Assembly: GCA_963663635.2 (NCBI GenBank)
Contig: CAXXMY010000002.1
Span: 117,463-181,462, forward strand
DNA: 64,000 nt
From: Poriferisodalis sp963663635
GTDB lineage: Bacteria; Actinomycetota; Acidimicrobiia; Acidimicrobiales; Poriferisodalaceae
Reading direction: 5' to 3'
Part shown: in pieces, positions 27,795 through 38,441 of the stretch
How positions within the stretch are numbered: the first letter of the stretch is position 1
Layout of the letters: the number at the start of each line of letters is the position of its first letter
The notes under the pieces: model-generated
Seen by the model: the letters and a program-made list of their open reading frames with translations, nothing else
Database searches by the model: none
Told to the model about the DNA's origin: nothing
Made by a program: the position numbers and the translations under genes

Positions 27795-28277
27795 ATGGAC
27801 GACCCGACCACGCAGCATTCCGACGCAGGCGATGCGAGTTCCCGCGATTCCGACGAGCGCGAGCAAACGCTCGATCGCAGTGAGCGATTCCGCGCAGCGG
27901 CCATAGCAGCCGAGCTCGAAACAGGCGAGCGGGAGCCCACTGGCCGCACGGCCTGGCGTCAGTCGATCTACCGCATGGTGCGCATGAGCATCGGGTTGGG
28001 CGTCGTCATTCTCGGCATCATCATGATGCCGCTGCCCGGTCCTGGGATGCTGGTGGTCGCGGTGGGCCTCGCAATCCTGGCTCGGGATGTCGCGTGGGCA
28101 GACCGCCTGCTTCATGAGGTGCGTGAGCGGCTGCCGTCAGATGCGGACGGCAGGCTCCCCCGTGCCACCATCATCACGATGATCGTGCTCGCTGCCGCGG
28201 GCATCGCCGTGTCGATCGCGTTCGCTGTCGGCGATGTCAATCCGATCGACTACGTGCTGTTCTGGCGGGACAGCTGA
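27795..28277 (+). CDS. PGPGW-domain membrane protein
   Basis: A 160-residue membrane protein. The first ~60 residues are hydrophilic, then a hydrophobic segment (SIGLGVVILGIIMM) runs into PLPGPGMLVVAVGLAILARD, the signature of the PGPGW family (putative transmembrane proteins of actinobacteria). A third hydrophobic segment (ITMIVLAAAGIAVSIAFAVG) is near the C-terminus. Function is unknown. ATG 27795 was preferred over an upstream in-frame ATG because it starts just before the acidic N-terminal region. It converges on the fumarase gene. Confidence 0.8.
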   Translation: MDDPTTQHSDAGDASSRDSDEREQTLDRSERFRAAAIAAELETGEREPTGRTAWRQSIYRMVRMSIGLGVVILGIIMMPLPGPGMLVVAVGLAILARDVAWADRLLHEVRERLPSDADGRLPRATIITMIVLAAAGIAVSIAFAVGDVNPIDYVLFWRDS

Positions 28278-28289
28278 GCCAGCCGGAGT

Positions 28290-29939
<1,650 letters not shown>

Positions 29940-30076
29940 GCCCTCATGCTACGGAACAGGCCCCAAGCCGCCGGATCGCGCTGGGCCGCAACGCGCTGGG
30001 CAGCGGCACGGTGCCGCAACGCGCACGGGGCGGCGCTGTGTCGACGGATCTGCGGCCACGAGGCGACAATGGGGGC

Positions 30077-30466
30077 GTGGCAGGCATCGAGTCCATCAAC
30101 GCGATCACTCTTCGCACCGCCGACATGGCGGCGTCCGTTCACTTCTACGAGGCGCTGGGCTTCGAGCTGAGCTACGGCGGCGGCGATGCCCCGTTCAGCA
30201 CGCTGCTCAGCGGGCAGTGCTTCGTGAATTTGATTGCGGTGCCAACGTCCGACGATGTCGAAACCGGCTGGGGTCGTGTGATCTTCCACGTCGACGAGGT
30301 GGACGTGATCTACCAACGTGCACTCGACGCCGGCCTGACACCGCAGGCCGAGCCAATGGATGCCCCGTGGGGCGAGCGCATGTTCCCGATCTGCGACCCC
30401 TCGGGCCACGACCTGAGCTTCGCCAAGCGCATCCGGGCCTACGAATTGGACCATCCGGCCGTCTGA
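30077..30466 (+). CDS. VOC/glyoxalase-like protein
   Basis: A 129-residue vicinal-oxygen-chelate fold protein (glyoxalase/bleomycin resistance/dioxygenase superfamily). It has the paired beta-alpha-beta-beta-beta modules: AITLRTADMAASVHFYEALGFELSY and VIFHVDEVDVIYQRALDAGL...GERMFPICDPSGHDLSFAKR. Such small members bind a metal or a hydrophobic ligand; no substrate can be named. GTG 30077 gives the usual start just before the first strand. Confidence 0.82.
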   Translation: MAGIESINAITLRTADMAASVHFYEALGFELSYGGGDAPFSTLLSGQCFVNLIAVPTSDDVETGWGRVIFHVDEVDVIYQRALDAGLTPQAEPMDAPWGERMFPICDPSGHDLSFAKRIRAYELDHPAV

Positions 30467-30505
30467 TCGACCGCGACGCCACCGACTGCCGCGTACCGTC
30501 GGGGT

Positions 30506-31822
30506 GTGAGCGACGGGCTGTTCGAGGCAGCGGGAGCTGAGCGGTTGGCGCGTCAGGCTCCGCTGGCAGCCCGCCTTCGACCGCAGACGCTCGACGAGAT
30601 CGTCGGCCAAGAGCACCTGCTCGCGACCGGACGGCCGTTGCGGGAGCTTGTCGAGGCCGATCGCCTCTCGTCGGTGATCCTGTGGGGGCCACCGGGCACC
30701 GGCAAGACGACGCTGGCACGAGTGGTCGCGGCGACGACGAGCAAGACGTTCTGCGAGCTGTCGGCCGTGAGCGCCTCCGTCAAGGACGTCCGGGAAATCA
30801 TCGCCGGGGCCAAGCAGCGGATCGGCGAGTACGGCACCGGAACAATCCTGTTCCTCGACGAGGTTCACCGCTTCAACAAGGCCCAGCAGGACGCGCTGTT
30901 GCCCGCGGTGGAGGACGGCCTGATCGTGCTGATCGGCGCGACCACCGAGAATCCGCACTTCGAGGTCAACCCGCCACTGCTGTCGCGCTCGACGCTGTTC
31001 CGTCTCGAAACGCTCGACGACACATCGCTGCGGACGCTGATCGGACGCGGCCTCGACGCCGAGGACGCAACGGCCGACGACGACGCCATCGACCACATCG
31101 CAGCTCGCAGCGGCGGCGACGGCCGCCATGCGCTCACCAGTACCGAAGTCGCCGTGGCGCTCGCAGGTCGCCGCACGGGCGGGACGCCACACGTCACGCT
31201 GGCCGATGCTGAACACGCAGTCGACGCGAAGGCCGTGCGCTATGGCGCCGACGGCCACTACGACATCATCAGCGCGTTCATCAAGTCGCTGCGCGGCTCG
31301 GACCCCGACGCGGCGCTGTACTGGCTGGCCCGGATGCTCGACGCCGGCGAGGACCCGCGTTTCATCGCCCGCCGCATGGTCATCCTCGCGTCCGAGGACA
31401 TCGGCATGGCCGACAGCGCAGCCCTGCTGGTGGCCGAAGCCGCCGCCCGTGCTGTTGAGTACGTCGGGCTGCCCGAAGCCCAGCTGAACCTGGCCCACGC
31501 AGTCGTGCGCCTCGCAACTGCGCCAAAATCGAATCGGGTGACCGTCGCGATGGGCCGTGCGATGGCGGATGCCCGCGCTGCCGGCGCCGGCGAGGTGCCG
31601 AGCCACCTGCGCGATGCGCACTACCGCGGCGCTGCATCGCTGGGCCACGGCGAGGGCTACCAGTACCCCCATGACGACCCCTCCGGCTGGGTGCCCCAGC
31701 AATATCGTCCCGACGAGGTGGCCGGCCACGTCTACTGGGAACCCTCCGAGCACGGCCGCGAACGCGATCTGCGGCGGCCGCCTACCGAGACGGACGCCGA
31801 GACCTCAACTGAACCCCGGTAG
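30506..31822 (+). CDS. rarA: Replication-associated recombination protein A
   Basis: A 438-residue AAA+ ATPase of the RarA/MgsA/WRNIP1 family, which acts at stalled replication forks with SSB. Walker A is WGPPGTGKTTLAR, Walker B LFLDEVHRFNKAQQDALLP, sensor 1 IGATTENPHFEVNPPLLSR, and the C-terminal MgsA domain includes ALYWLARMLDAGEDPRFIARRMVILASEDIG and HLRDAHYRGA. GTG 30506 starts at the conserved LFEAAGAERLARQAPLAARLRP segment. Firmly identified. Confidence 0.95.
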   Translation: MSDGLFEAAGAERLARQAPLAARLRPQTLDEIVGQEHLLATGRPLRELVEADRLSSVILWGPPGTGKTTLARVVAATTSKTFCELSAVSASVKDVREIIAGAKQRIGEYGTGTILFLDEVHRFNKAQQDALLPAVEDGLIVLIGATTENPHFEVNPPLLSRSTLFRLETLDDTSLRTLIGRGLDAEDATADDDAIDHIAARSGGDGRHALTSTEVAVALAGRRTGGTPHVTLADAEHAVDAKAVRYGADGHYDIISAFIKSLRGSDPDAALYWLARMLDAGEDPRFIARRMVILASEDIGMADSAALLVAEAAARAVEYVGLPEAQLNLAHAVVRLATAPKSNRVTVAMGRAMADARAAGAGEVPSHLRDAHYRGAASLGHGEGYQYPHDDPSGWVPQQYRPDEVAGHVYWEPSEHGRERDLRRPPTETDAETSTEPR

Positions 31823-31900
31823 GAGGCCGCGGGCCGTGGTTGAATGACAGTGACGGCGGGGCGCGATGGCATGCCCCAGACGCTCGCGCGGGGGTGTGAC

Positions 31901-33079
31901 ATGAGTGCAGGTGCGGCAACGCTGGGACTCGCCGAGGTGCTGATCGTCGACTACGGCGAGGCCGAGGACGACATGGTCGCCTACCGCGCATCGGGCACCG
32001 AGCGGGCGATGCGGCTCGGCAACCGGGGCCCGATCCGGTTTACCGACGACGGCCAGATGCATCCCGAGATCGCCGAGGCCTACTCGCGCTGCGGCTTCTA
32101 TGTGTTCACGAACGTGCTCGGCCCCGTTGAGCTCGCCGACATCGAAGCCGACGTCATCGACATGCTCGACCGCTGTCCCGCCGGCCCCGACGCCACCACC
32201 GACCGGCTCGGACGGCCGGCGCTCGGTGCCGATCACGAGGGCCGTGCGGTGTCCTTCGTGCGACCGCTGTCGGATCCTTACGGCGGCACCGATATCGCCC
32301 ACGGCCGCCACCCGCACAAGATGTTCGAACCCTCCGCCCCCAATGGCGCCCCCGAGTGGGTGGTGCAGATCATCAGCGGCTCGCTGCAGTTCTCCGAGGC
32401 CTGCCTGCGGGTCTACGGCCACCCGGGCCTGCTGGGCGTCGCTGCGGCGCTGAACGGCCCCGACTTCACCCCGTTCAACGAGGTGGTGTGGGTCAAGCAG
32501 CCCGGCCTTGGGGGTTCGGTCTCGTGGCACCAGGACGGATGGACGCATTGGGACCATCCCGATCTCGACGAGGGCACGCACGGCTTCAACTTCATGGCAC
32601 AGCTGTACGGCTGCGACGCAACGAACGGCCTGTGGGTGGTGCCTGGCTCGCACCGTATCGGCAAGGTCGACATCAAGGCCATGGCGCTCGCTTCGGGCTC
32701 GGACCGCCTGTCCAACGCCGTGCCGATGATCTGCGACCCCGGCGACGTGGCCATCACCAGCCGTCAGGCCATCCACGGCTCGTTTGCCAACACCTCCGAG
32801 CGGCCCCGGGTGACGATCAACTTCGGTTTCCATCGGCGTCGCTCGGTGCTGGGCGTGCGCAGCGGCGGCGTCCACAACCCGATCTCGCTGTACGACGAGG
32901 CATACATCGCTGAGCGGTCCCGGGTGATCGGCTGGGCCATCGACGCTCGACGCAAGCGATTCGGTGGCGAGACGCCCTTCGTGTATGCGCCCAACGTGGG
33001 CCGTGAGCACGAATTCGTCTGGGACGACGCCGCCCGCGAGGCCATCAGGGACTACAACCTGAAGGATTTGGGCATCTAG
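31901..33079 (+). CDS. Phytanoyl-CoA dioxygenase (PhyH) family protein
   Basis: A 392-residue Fe(II)/2-oxoglutarate-dependent oxygenase of the PhyH family. The iron ligands are visible: HxD in SWHQDGWTHW and the distal His in SRQAIHGSFANTSERPRVTINFGFH, whose Arg would hold 2-oxoglutarate. It hydroxylates an unknown small molecule or acyl chain. ATG 31901 was chosen because a G-rich ribosome-site-like stretch precedes it; ATG 31844 is in frame upstream. By chance or design the bases 31890-31901 are the same GGGGGTGTGACA 12-mer that marks genes in the island. Confidence 0.83.
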   Translation: MSAGAATLGLAEVLIVDYGEAEDDMVAYRASGTERAMRLGNRGPIRFTDDGQMHPEIAEAYSRCGFYVFTNVLGPVELADIEADVIDMLDRCPAGPDATTDRLGRPALGADHEGRAVSFVRPLSDPYGGTDIAHGRHPHKMFEPSAPNGAPEWVVQIISGSLQFSEACLRVYGHPGLLGVAAALNGPDFTPFNEVVWVKQPGLGGSVSWHQDGWTHWDHPDLDEGTHGFNFMAQLYGCDATNGLWVVPGSHRIGKVDIKAMALASGSDRLSNAVPMICDPGDVAITSRQAIHGSFANTSERPRVTINFGFHRRRSVLGVRSGGVHNPISLYDEAYIAERSRVIGWAIDARRKRFGGETPFVYAPNVGREHEFVWDDAAREAIRDYNLKDLGI

Positions 33080-33086
33080 CGCGCAT

Positions 33087-33114
33087 GGTCCGCCGCAGTC
33101 TGTTGCGGCGGACC
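33087..33114. terminator. Strong bidirectional hairpin between convergent genes
   Basis: Perfect 11-bp arms GGTCCGCCGCA (33087-33097) and TGCGGCGGACC (33104-33114) with a 6-base loop lie between the stop of the PhyH gene and the stop of the convergent ABC ATPase gene. This is the clearest intrinsic-type hairpin in the window, though it lacks a U tract. Confidence 0.8.
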
Positions 33115-33118
33115 CGGG

Positions 33119-34186
33119 TCAGCCGTCGAGCGCGATGACTGCGCTGGGCCCAATGCGCAGCGTCACGTTGGCACCCACGGCCGGGCCGAGGGGTGTGATG
33201 GCGTCCAGCGTGGTCGTCACTCCGCCGATGTCCGCTTCAAGGCGCAGCTCGTAACGATCGCCCCGGAAACGACGCCGAGCCACTGAGGCTTGCAGCTCCA
33301 AGACTCGGTCGTCGTCGTTTGCGGTTCCGAGATCCCCAGCAGCGCCGACCTCAATGCAGTCAGCTCGCAGGACGAAGCCCTGGCTGCGACCAGCGGCGGT
33401 GGCCAGCACCGGCGGCACCTCGGCGTCGAAAACATTCGTGTGGCCCAAGAATCGGGCGACCTGCGACGTCTGGGGATCGGTCCAGACCTCTTCGGGGGTA
33501 CCAATGCGCAGCAACTGTCCCGTTGACATAATCGCGATGCGGTCCGCCAACGCGAAGGCCTCGTGGTGGTCGTGAGTGACGTGCACGGCTGTGACACCCA
33601 CCTGGTCGAGCACGGGGCGCAACTCGTCGATGAGCCGTTCACGCAGCAGCCGATCGAGCGACCCGAATGGTTCGTCGAGCAGTAGCACCCTTGGTTCGGG
33701 CGCGAGTGCGCGGGCCAGCGAGACCCGCTGGGCTTCGCCGCCCGACAGCGTCGCCACGTCGCGGCGTTCGAAACCGGACAAGCCGACCAGCTCGAGCACC
33801 TCGGCGACCCGTCGGCGTCGTTCGGCCACGGGCACCTTGGCCATGCGCAGCCCGAACGCCACGTTGCCCTCGACGTCGAAGTGCGGGAACAGCACTTCGT
33901 CCTGGAACATCAGGCCGATGCCGCGCTGGTCTGGGCGCTGGCCGGTCAGGTCGCGGCCGTCGAGCTCGATCCGGCCGGCATCGAGCGGCTGCAGCCCTGC
34001 GGCAGCTCGCAGCAGTGTGGTCTTGCCGCAGCCCGACGGGCCGAGCAGCACCACCAACTCGCCGTCGCCGACTGCGAGGCTGACCCCATCGAGCGCCACC
34101 GTGCTGTCGAAGCGCACGTAGGCGCCCGTCATGTGCAGTGTCCCGCCGCCGGCTCCTGTGGTCGCCACGACCCTGACGCTACGCAT
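33119..34186 (-). CDS. ABC importer ATP-binding protein (FbpC/PotA-like)
   Basis: A 355-residue ATPase of the iron/spermidine/sulfate import group. Walker A is GPSGCGKTT, Q-loop MFQDEVLFPHFD, signature LSGGEAQRVSLARALAPEP, Walker B VLLLDEPFGSLDRLLRE, and H-loop VHVTHDHHEAFALADRI; the last ~100 residues form a TOBE-like domain. No permease or binding-protein gene lies next to it, so the transported substrate is unknown and it may serve a distant permease. Confidence 0.88.
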   Translation of the reverse strand: MRSVRVVATTGAGGGTLHMTGAYVRFDSTVALDGVSLAVGDGELVVLLGPSGCGKTTLLRAAAGLQPLDAGRIELDGRDLTGQRPDQRGIGLMFQDEVLFPHFDVEGNVAFGLRMAKVPVAERRRRVAEVLELVGLSGFERRDVATLSGGEAQRVSLARALAPEPRVLLLDEPFGSLDRLLRERLIDELRPVLDQVGVTAVHVTHDHHEAFALADRIAIMSTGQLLRIGTPEEVWTDPQTSQVARFLGHTNVFDAEVPPVLATAAGRSQGFVLRADCIEVGAAGDLGTANDDDRVLELQASVARRRFRGDRYELRLEADIGGVTTTLDAITPLGPAVGANVTLRIGPSAVIALDG

Positions 34187-34325
34187 TCAGCCAGCATCGC
34201 CGGGCCACAATTTGGCCGGCCCTCCCACCGGCCGTCCCGCCGACCGCGCCCGGTCAGTGAGCGGGCCCAGGCGGTCCTGACGCAGACTGATGCGGCAACG
34301 GAGCGTGCCACGAGAGGATCGGGAC

Positions 34326-35090
34326 ATGGCGGATCGGCTGAGCGGACGAACGGCGCTGGTGACTGGGGCAAGCCGAGGCATCGGCGAGCACTGCGCCCGA
34401 GCCCTGGCAGCAGAAGGGGCACGCGTCGCGCTGGCCGCACGAGCGACTGATGATCTCGAACGGATCGCCGCCGAGCTCCCGCACGATCCGGTGGTGATCC
34501 GCAGCGACCTGGGCGAAACGGGCGCAGGAGCCGCGCTGGCCGCGGCGGCTGTCGAGGCGCTCGGTGGCATCGACATCTTGGTCAACAACGCCGGCCGTGG
34601 CGAGCTGCGCGAACCAGGCGGCGACCAAGCCGTGCTGCAGCTCAACTACCTGGCGCCGCTGGAGCTCACCCGGGCGCTGGCCCGCCAGATGGGCGAGCGA
34701 GGCCATGGCTCGGTCATCCATATGTCGTCGATTGCAGGCTCGGTCGGCGTGAGCGAGCTGCCCACCTACGGGGCGACCAAGGCGGCCCTCGACTCGCTGA
34801 CGCGCTCGCAAGCGGCCACCTACGGCCGCTTCGGCATCCGGGTGAACGCCGTGGCCCCGGGACTCATCATCACCGACATGTGGGCAGCGGGCCGCGAGAT
34901 TCCCGGTCTCGCCGATGGCCTCGAACGCCACATCGCCCTCCGACGCTGGGGCGAGCCTGAAGAGATCGCCGACGTTGTGGCCTTCCTTGCCGGCGATAAG
35001 GCCCGCTACATCACCGGCCAGACCATCACCGTCGACGGCGGTTACCAAGGCGTCACCGCGTGGGCCAACTACCCCGCGCCTGGCTCCTAG
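34326..35090 (+). CDS. Short-chain dehydrogenase/reductase
   Basis: A 254-residue classical SDR. NAD(P)-binding TGASRGIG, NNAG, the catalytic Ser in MSSIAGS, YGATK (YxxxK) and a C-terminal TGQTITVDGGYQG segment are all present. It reduces or oxidises a hydroxyl/keto substrate; many relatives are FabG-like ketoacyl reductases. ATG 34326 follows a ribosome site (GAGAGG) and begins the conserved LSGRTALVTG. Confidence 0.9.
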   Translation: MADRLSGRTALVTGASRGIGEHCARALAAEGARVALAARATDDLERIAAELPHDPVVIRSDLGETGAGAALAAAAVEALGGIDILVNNAGRGELREPGGDQAVLQLNYLAPLELTRALARQMGERGHGSVIHMSSIAGSVGVSELPTYGATKAALDSLTRSQAATYGRFGIRVNAVAPGLIITDMWAAGREIPGLADGLERHIALRRWGEPEEIADVVAFLAGDKARYITGQTITVDGGYQGVTAWANYPAPGS

Positions 35091-35116
35091 AGCGAAGGGC
35101 CGACCCGGCCGAAGTG

Positions 35117-35299
35117 CTAGGGCAGTACCCGGAAGGACCGACGCCGCTCAGGCCCGTAGCGATAGACCCGGAAGTGGTCATCGAGCGAGAGCGCGTCGGC
35201 AATGCCCAGTCGCTGCATGAGCGCCCAACTCGTCCGGTCGGTCAGCGAGAACCCTTGATCATCGAATGTTCCCACCGCGTCACAGACCCTTGTCAGCAA
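35117..35299 (-). pseudogene. VapC-type PIN toxin remnant, N-terminus deleted
   Basis: This 60-residue frame (TTG start) keeps only the C-terminal third of a PIN-domain toxin: FDDQGFSLTDRTSWALMQRLGIADALSLDDHFRVYRYG, which carries the late acidic residues of VapC. The N-terminal ~70-80 residues with the first metal-binding Asp are gone, and the fragment starts directly at the end of the antitoxin gene. A deletion that removed the front of the toxin is the simplest explanation. The remnant should have no nuclease activity. Confidence 0.72.
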
Positions 35300-35528
35300 A
35301 TTGCTTGTCGATGGCCTCGCCGATCATCGCGTGCTTGTTCGCGCCGATGTCGGATCCGCCGCTGTCAAAGATCCCGAAGATCACTGATACATCCGGTTTC
35401 GGTGCGTCCTCTTCGAGATCGCGCGCAACGAGCCGGCGGATGTACTCCGACAGCGAGATGCCTTGCTGTGCTGCCTTGCGCTTGGCGAGGGCGTGCTGGT
35501 TGTCCGACAGGACGATCATGGTCCGCAT
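35280..35528 (-). CDS. Ribbon-helix-helix type antitoxin
   Basis: An 82-residue protein with an N-terminal CopG-like ribbon-helix-helix (MRTMIVLSDNQHALAKRKAAQQGISLSEYIRRLVARDLEED) and a C-terminal toxin-binding part. It is the VapB-like partner of the truncated PIN toxin that follows it with a 20-base overlap. The antitoxin is intact although its toxin is broken, as in many decaying toxin-antitoxin loci. Confidence 0.75.
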   Translation of the reverse strand: MRTMIVLSDNQHALAKRKAAQQGISLSEYIRRLVARDLEEDAPKPDVSVIFGIFDSGGSDIGANKHAMIGEAIDKQFADKGL

Positions 35529-35561
35529 AGTGTCACCTCAGCATGTGCGGCAGAGCATAAT

Positions 35562-36503
35562 TTATGCCGCCACTCCGCGGGATTGGCGGCCGGCCAGCGA
35601 GACCCAGTCGTCGAGCCGGACAGGAGCTTCGAATTCGATGCCGTGACGGCGATAGGCCGCGGCAATCGTCGACACCTGCGAAGCGGAGATGCCGCTGAGC
35701 ACCAGGCGGCCTCCAGGGCCAACCCGGGCGGAGATGTCGGCGGCGAGCGCGATCAGCACATCAGCAGTGATGTTGGCCACGACCACCTCGAACGCCCCCA
35801 GCTCGGCCGCACCAGCCGGCGAAGTGCCGAAACTGGCCAGCTCATCCAGCCCGTTGCGACGGGCATTGGCCTCGGCCGCCGCACCAGCCGCGGGCTCGAT
35901 GTCGATCCCCACAACTTCGGCAGCACCCAACCGAGCGGCGACCAGCGCCAGCACCCCGCTGCCGCAGCCGACGTCGAGCACCCGTTCACCGCCGGCCACT
36001 CGTCCCGTCAGCCACTCGGCCGCCAGCCGAGTCGATGGATGAGTCCCCGCTCCGAACGCCCCGCCGGGATCGATCTCCACGACCGCCGGCGCACCCGCCT
36101 CCGTCCACGGGAAGCACACGGCCAATCGCTCCCCGACCGTCACCGCACGGTTGCGATTGAGCCAGCCGACTGCATGCGCTGCGTCCGGCGGTCCCAGCGT
36201 GGCCGCTTGATCCTCGGCTCGCAGCAGCCCCACCACCTCTCGGGCGGTCTGATCATCGGCCACTCGAACCCGGCTCACCCAGCGGCCCCGTGCCAGCCGC
36301 TCGTGTGACACTGCCAGCGCCACGGCCCCAAGCAGCGGCGGCAAGCTGGGCGGCAGCCGTGCATGATCCCCCGGCGCTGTGGAGTCGGCCAGCACGACGC
36401 ACGCGCCGCCGACACCGACATCGCCGCACAGCGAGGTGCGTCGGGACCGTTCGCTCACCCCAGCATTGTCGCCACCAACCGGCGCCCGCGCTGCGTTCTG
36501 CAT
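35562..36503 (-). CDS. prmA: Ribosomal protein L11 methyltransferase family
   Basis: A 313-residue PrmA-like methyltransferase. The family motif GGAFGAGTHPSTRLAAEWL is followed by SAM-binding VLDVGCGSGVLALVAARLGA, VVGIDIEPAA and the catalytic-loop-like ANITADVL. PrmA trimethylates ribosomal protein L11. ATG 36503 is the likely start; GTG 36458 would remove 15 non-conserved residues. It is divergent from the tmRNA gene. Confident for the family, slightly less for L11 as substrate because the N-terminal part is short and Ala-rich. Confidence 0.85.
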   Translation of the reverse strand: MQNAARAPVGGDNAGVSERSRRTSLCGDVGVGGACVVLADSTAPGDHARLPPSLPPLLGAVALAVSHERLARGRWVSRVRVADDQTAREVVGLLRAEDQAATLGPPDAAHAVGWLNRNRAVTVGERLAVCFPWTEAGAPAVVEIDPGGAFGAGTHPSTRLAAEWLTGRVAGGERVLDVGCGSGVLALVAARLGAAEVVGIDIEPAAGAAAEANARRNGLDELASFGTSPAGAAELGAFEVVVANITADVLIALAADISARVGPGGRLVLSGISASQVSTIAAAYRRHGIEFEAPVRLDDWVSLAGRQSRGVAA

Positions 36504-36570
36504 GTGACAGGCCGTCGCTAGGGTTGTGTCTCGCCGAGGGAGCCCACCGATGTGGCTCCGGCAACCACCT

Positions 36571-36933
36571 GGGGGTGATCGGTTTCGACTTTTACGGTTG
36601 AAGTGGGAGAAGCGAGCCGTGGTCTCCGGATCCACGTTAAAGAGTCGGAAAACATACAAACGCCAACGTCGAACGCGACGATCTGGTGCTCGCAGCCTGA
36701 ACTTAGGTTGTGAGTTCGGCCCGACTGCCCCCGTCCTGCGGGCATCGGTGCCATCATCTGCAGGGCTTGCCCGCCACCCGTGCCGACGGGGTGACGGGGA
36801 CACTCACAGACGGCTAAGGCAACTGCCAGGGTGTCGCTGCCCTCGGTTGCCCGACAATCGCACAGCGACTGCGCTCGGAGAAGACTCACCGAAACGTTGA
36901 AGGACGCGGGTTCGATTCCCGCCACCTCCACCA
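36571..36933 (+). ncRNA. ssrA: Transfer-messenger RNA (tmRNA)
   Basis: The 5' end GGGGGTGATCGGTTTCGACT is typical of tmRNA, and the 3' end has the T-arm GCGGGTTCGATTCCCGC, acceptor strand CACCTCC and encoded CCA at 36931-36933; the acceptor pairs with GGGGGTG including one G-U pair. The resume frame at 36662-36700 reads ANVERDDLVLAA then TGA, a standard proteolysis tag ending in LAA. tmRNA rescues ribosomes stalled on broken mRNAs with SmpB. The 3' end is also a frequent integration site, and a phage-type integrase gene follows 138 bases downstream. The antisense open frame across this gene is spurious. Confidence 0.95.
36896..36933 (+). other. Probable left attachment site of the island (tmRNA 3' end)
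   Basis: The T-arm and acceptor end of ssrA lie directly beside an integrase gene of the DUF4102/P4 type, whose relatives integrate into tRNA or tmRNA 3' ends. The element would restore the ssrA 3' end, so this stretch is inferred to be attL. A second copy (attR) was not seen in the window, so the island must extend past its right end or the repeat is degraded. Confidence 0.55.
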
Positions 36934-36949
36934 CATCACAACGTCACCG

Positions 36950-37038
36950 AGTGTCTGGGAGTGTCAGCGGCATCCAATAGTCGCAGGTCAGAAGCCTACT
37001 CGGACTCACACTGGTGTCATAGAGTGTCTGCAAGTGTC
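36950..37038. repeat. GTGTC boxes phased at 10 bp, possible recombinase arm sites
   Basis: RGTGTC boxes occur at 36950, 36960, then 37013, 37023 and 37033, so within each group the start-to-start spacing is exactly 10 bp, one helical turn. They lie between the tmRNA 3' end and the integrase start, where arm-type integrase or excisionase sites would be expected. A related array lies at 39596-39625. Confidence 0.55.
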
Positions 37039-37070
37039 TACAGAACGCAGGCATTTGGGGTGGATGAAAG

Positions 37071-38235
37071 GTGGATGGCGCCGTGAAGCTGACGGCACTC
37101 AAGGTCAAAGCGCTGACCGCGCCGGGCAAGCACGGCGATGGCCAGGGGCTATGGCTCAATGTCAGTGCGACCGGCACGAAGGCATGGACCGTGCGGGTCA
37201 CTGTGCAGGGCCGACGCCGCGAGATCGGTCTCGGCACATACCCGGACATCACCCTGGCGGAGGCTCGCAAGCGGGCGCTCGCTGAGCGGCTCGCCGCCTC
37301 GACTGGACGGGACACCATCGCGGAACGCGAGCGCGCCGAAATGCCCACCTTCGCTGAGCATGCCAAGACGGTCTACGACGGCGAGCGACATCGATGGCGG
37401 AATGCCAAGCATTCGTCCTCGTGGCTCCGCTCACCTGGAGACGTACGCGTTCCCGACGATCGGCGCGAAGCGCTTGGACGTCATCACACGGCGGGATGTC
37501 CTTGACGTGCTGCGCCCGATCTGGACCGATATCCCAGAGACCGCCCGCCGCGTTCGCCAGCGGATCAGCTTGGTCATGCGGTCCGCGGTGGCGTACGAGT
37601 GGATCGCATACGACCCCGCGGGTTCCGCGATCACCGCGGCGCTGCCGAAGATGCCCGGCACCAAAGCGCACCAGCGGTCGATCCCCTACGCCGAGGTTCC
37701 CGGTGCGCTCAGCCGGGTCGCTGATTCGGGTGCGACGCTTGCGTCCAAGATGTGCTTGAGATTCGTAGTGCTGACCGCTACGCGAAGCGGCGAGGCCAGA
37801 GGCGCTCGCTGGGACGAGATCGACGCCGACGCCGGGGTCTGGACGGTGCCGGCCGAGCGCATGAAGGGGGGACATGCGCATCGTGTCCCGCTCGCTCGCC
37901 AAGCGCTCGATGTGCTCAACGAGGCTCGCGTCATCGACGACGAATCGGGCCTCATCTTCCCCAGCCCCCTGAAGCCAGGCAATCCGCTGTCGGACGGGAC
38001 GCCGCTGGGCGTGTTGAAGGATTTGGAGATCAACAGTTCGGTTCACGGGTTCAGAACCTCCTGCCGACAATTTGCGCTGGAAAAAACGGATGCATCGTGG
38101 GCAGTGGCGGAGGCTGTCCTGGCACACACGCTCGGCGACGCTGTTGAGCAGGCGTACATCCGCGGCGCCGATCCGTTCGACGAGCGGCGGCGGCTCATGC
38201 AGGAATGGGCTGATTTCTGCATTCCTAGTCGCTAG
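37071..38235 (+). pseudogene. P4-type tyrosine integrase, frameshifted
   Basis: The first ~120 codons give a DUF4102 arm-binding domain (LTALKVKALTAPGKHGDGQGLWL, RREIGLGTYPDITLAEARKRA). Around 37,425-37,435 the homology jumps to another frame, which carries the rest: LETYAFPTIGAKRLDVI, the catalytic Arg in LTATRSGEARGARW, HGFRTSCRQF (HxxR), LAHTLGD and the Tyr nucleophile in QAYIRG. The two frames together would make a full ~385-residue integrase. The shift equals one added or two lost bases. Either the gene is dead, immobilising the island, or there is a sequence error. GTG 37071 or 37083 could be the start. Confidence 0.85.
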
Positions 38236-38441
38236 ACGGTGCGCGGCTGCGGCCGATTAACGAGCAGGCAGAGTCCCTCGCTGCGCCAGAGGCGACGCTG
38301 CGGAATCAGGGTGCGATCCCGGCGTCCCGGTCACCTACGCGCCGCCGGCTTGAATGGCGGGCATCCGACCGCGACGTCAGGACTCGCGCGTCCTCGACGA
38401 AGCCTGACGCTCCGAATCGCGACTGGAACCGAAGGAGAAGC

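Noticed and set aside
36518..36934. Minus-strand open frame of 138 codons across the tmRNA
   Set aside because: It is antisense to ssrA; tmRNA and tRNA genes in high-GC genomes often give such spurious frames.
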